Shown here one piece after another: positions 5,341 to 6,109 of a stretch of 6,109 nucleotides of DNA; the stretch's first letter is position 1; every line of letters starts with the position of its first letter. A program made the translations under genes and the position numbers. This stretch comes from DATLGB01 sp038318085 (GTDB lineage Bacteria > Actinomycetota > Thermoleophilia > Solirubrobacterales > Solirubrobacteraceae). The notes below the pieces were generated by a model. It had not been told where the DNA came from. It saw only the letters and a list, made by a program, of their open reading frames with translations, and made no database searches. The stretch is from contig JBBQBV010000192.1 of the NCBI GenBank assembly GCA_038318085.1, forward strand, positions 1 to 6,109. The letters are read 5' to 3'.

Positions 5341-6109
5341 ACCGCCGGACTTAGTCGGCGCAGCGCGTGGCCGCGGGGCCCCGCGTGGGTCAAATGCGTA
5401 GAGAGTGCGATAGCCGTCGATGTAGAGGCGCTTTCCATCGGAGATCGCAGGATCGAACTTGCCGTCGCTGAAGTGGAAGACGCGCCGGCCCCGGCGGATG
5501 TCGAGCCCGGTCGTCGCTGTGTCCGGGAGCGTGGCGAAGTAGACGACGTCTCCGATGATGGTCGAGCCGCCGGAGATCGCACCGCCGGCGTCATAGCTCC
5601 ACCGCGTGTCCCCGCTGCGCGCGTTGTAGGCCGTGAACTTGCCGTCGTAGGAGCCCACGTACACCGTGGGCCCGACGCCGGGAACGTCGGCCACCGACGG
5701 AGAGCCATAGACGTAGTTCCCCGTTTGGCGGGCCCACGCCAGCTTGCCGGTCCGCGCGACGAAGGAGTACATGCGGTTGTCGGTGTTGCCGATGTAGACG
5801 CGTCCGAACGCCACCGCGGGCGTCGCGTAGAACGTGCCCGAGCTCAGCCCGAGCTGGGCGCCACTGGTGCCAGAGGACCAGACCCTGCGCCCGGTCTGCT
5901 GCCTGATTGCGTGCACCGTGCCGCCGTAGTCGCCGAAGTAGAGGACGCCGTTGGCCAGCGCCGGACCTCCCTTGACCGCACCGTTTGCGTGATAGCGCCA
6001 GATCCGGTGGCCGTTGGAGGCGCGCAGGGCGTACACGTTGCCGCCCTCGTCGCCGAAGTAGAGGACGCCGTTGTCGAGGAGCGGAGGGGACTCGCTGCGG
6101 CTGGACAGA
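5338..6109 (-). CDS. PQQ-type beta-propeller repeat protein, C-terminal part (5' end outside window)
   Basis: 257 codons including the stop are visible, and the frame is open to the window edge, so the Met at 6036 is internal and not the start. The protein is a run of propeller blades. Each has a strand such as NGVLYFGD or PTVYVGSYDG followed by a turn ending in Trp: ALRASNGHRIW, AIRQQTGRRVW, SFVARTGKLAW, AYNARSGDTRW and a degenerate GLDIRRGRRVF. This matches the (A)xDxxTGxxxW pattern of PQQ-like/BamB-like repeats. About five to six blades are seen, then a short basic proline-rich tail (RGAPRPRAAPTKSGG). No PQQ-dehydrogenase catalytic residues can be seen in this part, so a structural or extracellular binding role is as likely as an enzyme. 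A signal peptide or anchor would lie outside the window. The stop TAG (5340-5338) is shared with the right end of the inverted-repeat element. Confidence 0.85.
   Translation of the reverse strand, partial: LSSRSESPPLLDNGVLYFGDEGGNVYALRASNGHRIWRYHANGAVKGGPALANGVLYFGDYGGTVHAIRQQTGRRVWSSGTSGAQLGLSSGTFYATPAVAFGRVYIGNTDNRMYSFVARTGKLAWARQTGNYVYGSPSVADVPGVGPTVYVGSYDGKFTAYNARSGDTRWSYDAGGAISGGSTIIGDVVYFATLPDTATTGLDIRRGRRVFHFSDGKFDPAISDGKRLYIDGYRTLYAFDPRGAPRPRAAPTKSGG
5929..6073 (-). repeat. Two exact 25-bp direct repeats 120 bp apart encoding propeller blades
   Basis: The same 25 bases occur at 5929-5953 and 6049-6073, encoding NGVLYFGD in successive blades. The spacing of exactly 40 codons is one blade length. 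Identity at synonymous positions suggests recent blade duplication or gene conversion; strong codon bias may contribute. Confidence 0.8.

Noticed and set aside
1..6109. CRISPR array, tRNA, rRNA or a new defence system
   Set aside because: No spaced direct repeats, tRNA-like cloverleaf, rRNA segment or defence-type domains were seen. Apart from the inverted-repeat element and the broken gene, the content is ordinary metabolism.

Overview
The window is very GC-rich (third codon positions almost always G or C), tightly packed and free of RNA genes. The his gene order, the GTG starts, the probable leaderless starts and the gene types suggest a high-GC actinobacterium, perhaps a Thermoleophilia/Solirubrobacterales-like soil lineage. 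That placement is an inference from style and has not been searched.

Layout, left to right. (1) Positions 1-1433 are a histidine-biosynthesis operon on the + strand: the last codons of hisB, then hisH and hisA, joined by ATGA and GTGA start/stop overlaps. A small NTF2/SnoaL-like gene (1436-1849) follows hisA after only 2 bases and is probably co-transcribed. (2) Positions 1905-2927 encode an aldo/keto reductase with its own probable leaderless start. (3) A 260-base gap (2928-3187) holds a weak minus-strand candidate for a 35-residue membrane peptide and the ribosome binding site of the next gene. (4) Positions 3188-4033 encode a class I SAM-dependent methyltransferase. (5) On the minus strand, 4373-3991 is a small helical-protein gene broken by an 8-bp tandem duplication. 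(6) hisF (4418-5176, +) starts 44 bases from the start of that broken gene, divergently, and again with a leaderless-type signal. (7) Positions 5174-5340 are a 167-bp, almost exactly symmetric inverted repeat that looks like a non-autonomous (MITE-like) insertion at a TA dinucleotide. (8) From the window end down to 5338, on the minus strand, lies the C-terminal part of a PQQ-type beta-propeller repeat protein that converges on hisF.

How the genes work together. HisH supplies ammonia from glutamine to HisF. HisA makes the PRFAR substrate that HisF turns into IGP and AICAR, and HisB then dehydrates IGP. hisF, normally next to hisA, is about 3 kb away here, behind genes with no obvious role in histidine synthesis, and appears to have its own promoter.

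The most interesting part is the 167-bp element. Its outermost TAG triplets form the stop codons of both converging genes. Removing it with one TA copy would restore a junction in which the two stop codons overlap. All five mismatches in its outer 35-bp stem become G-U pairs in a minus-strand RNA only. The second point of interest is the frameshifting duplication in the small gene. The third is a recurring TANNNT-(6 or 7 nt)-start geometry at three genes that lack Shine-Dalgarno sequences.
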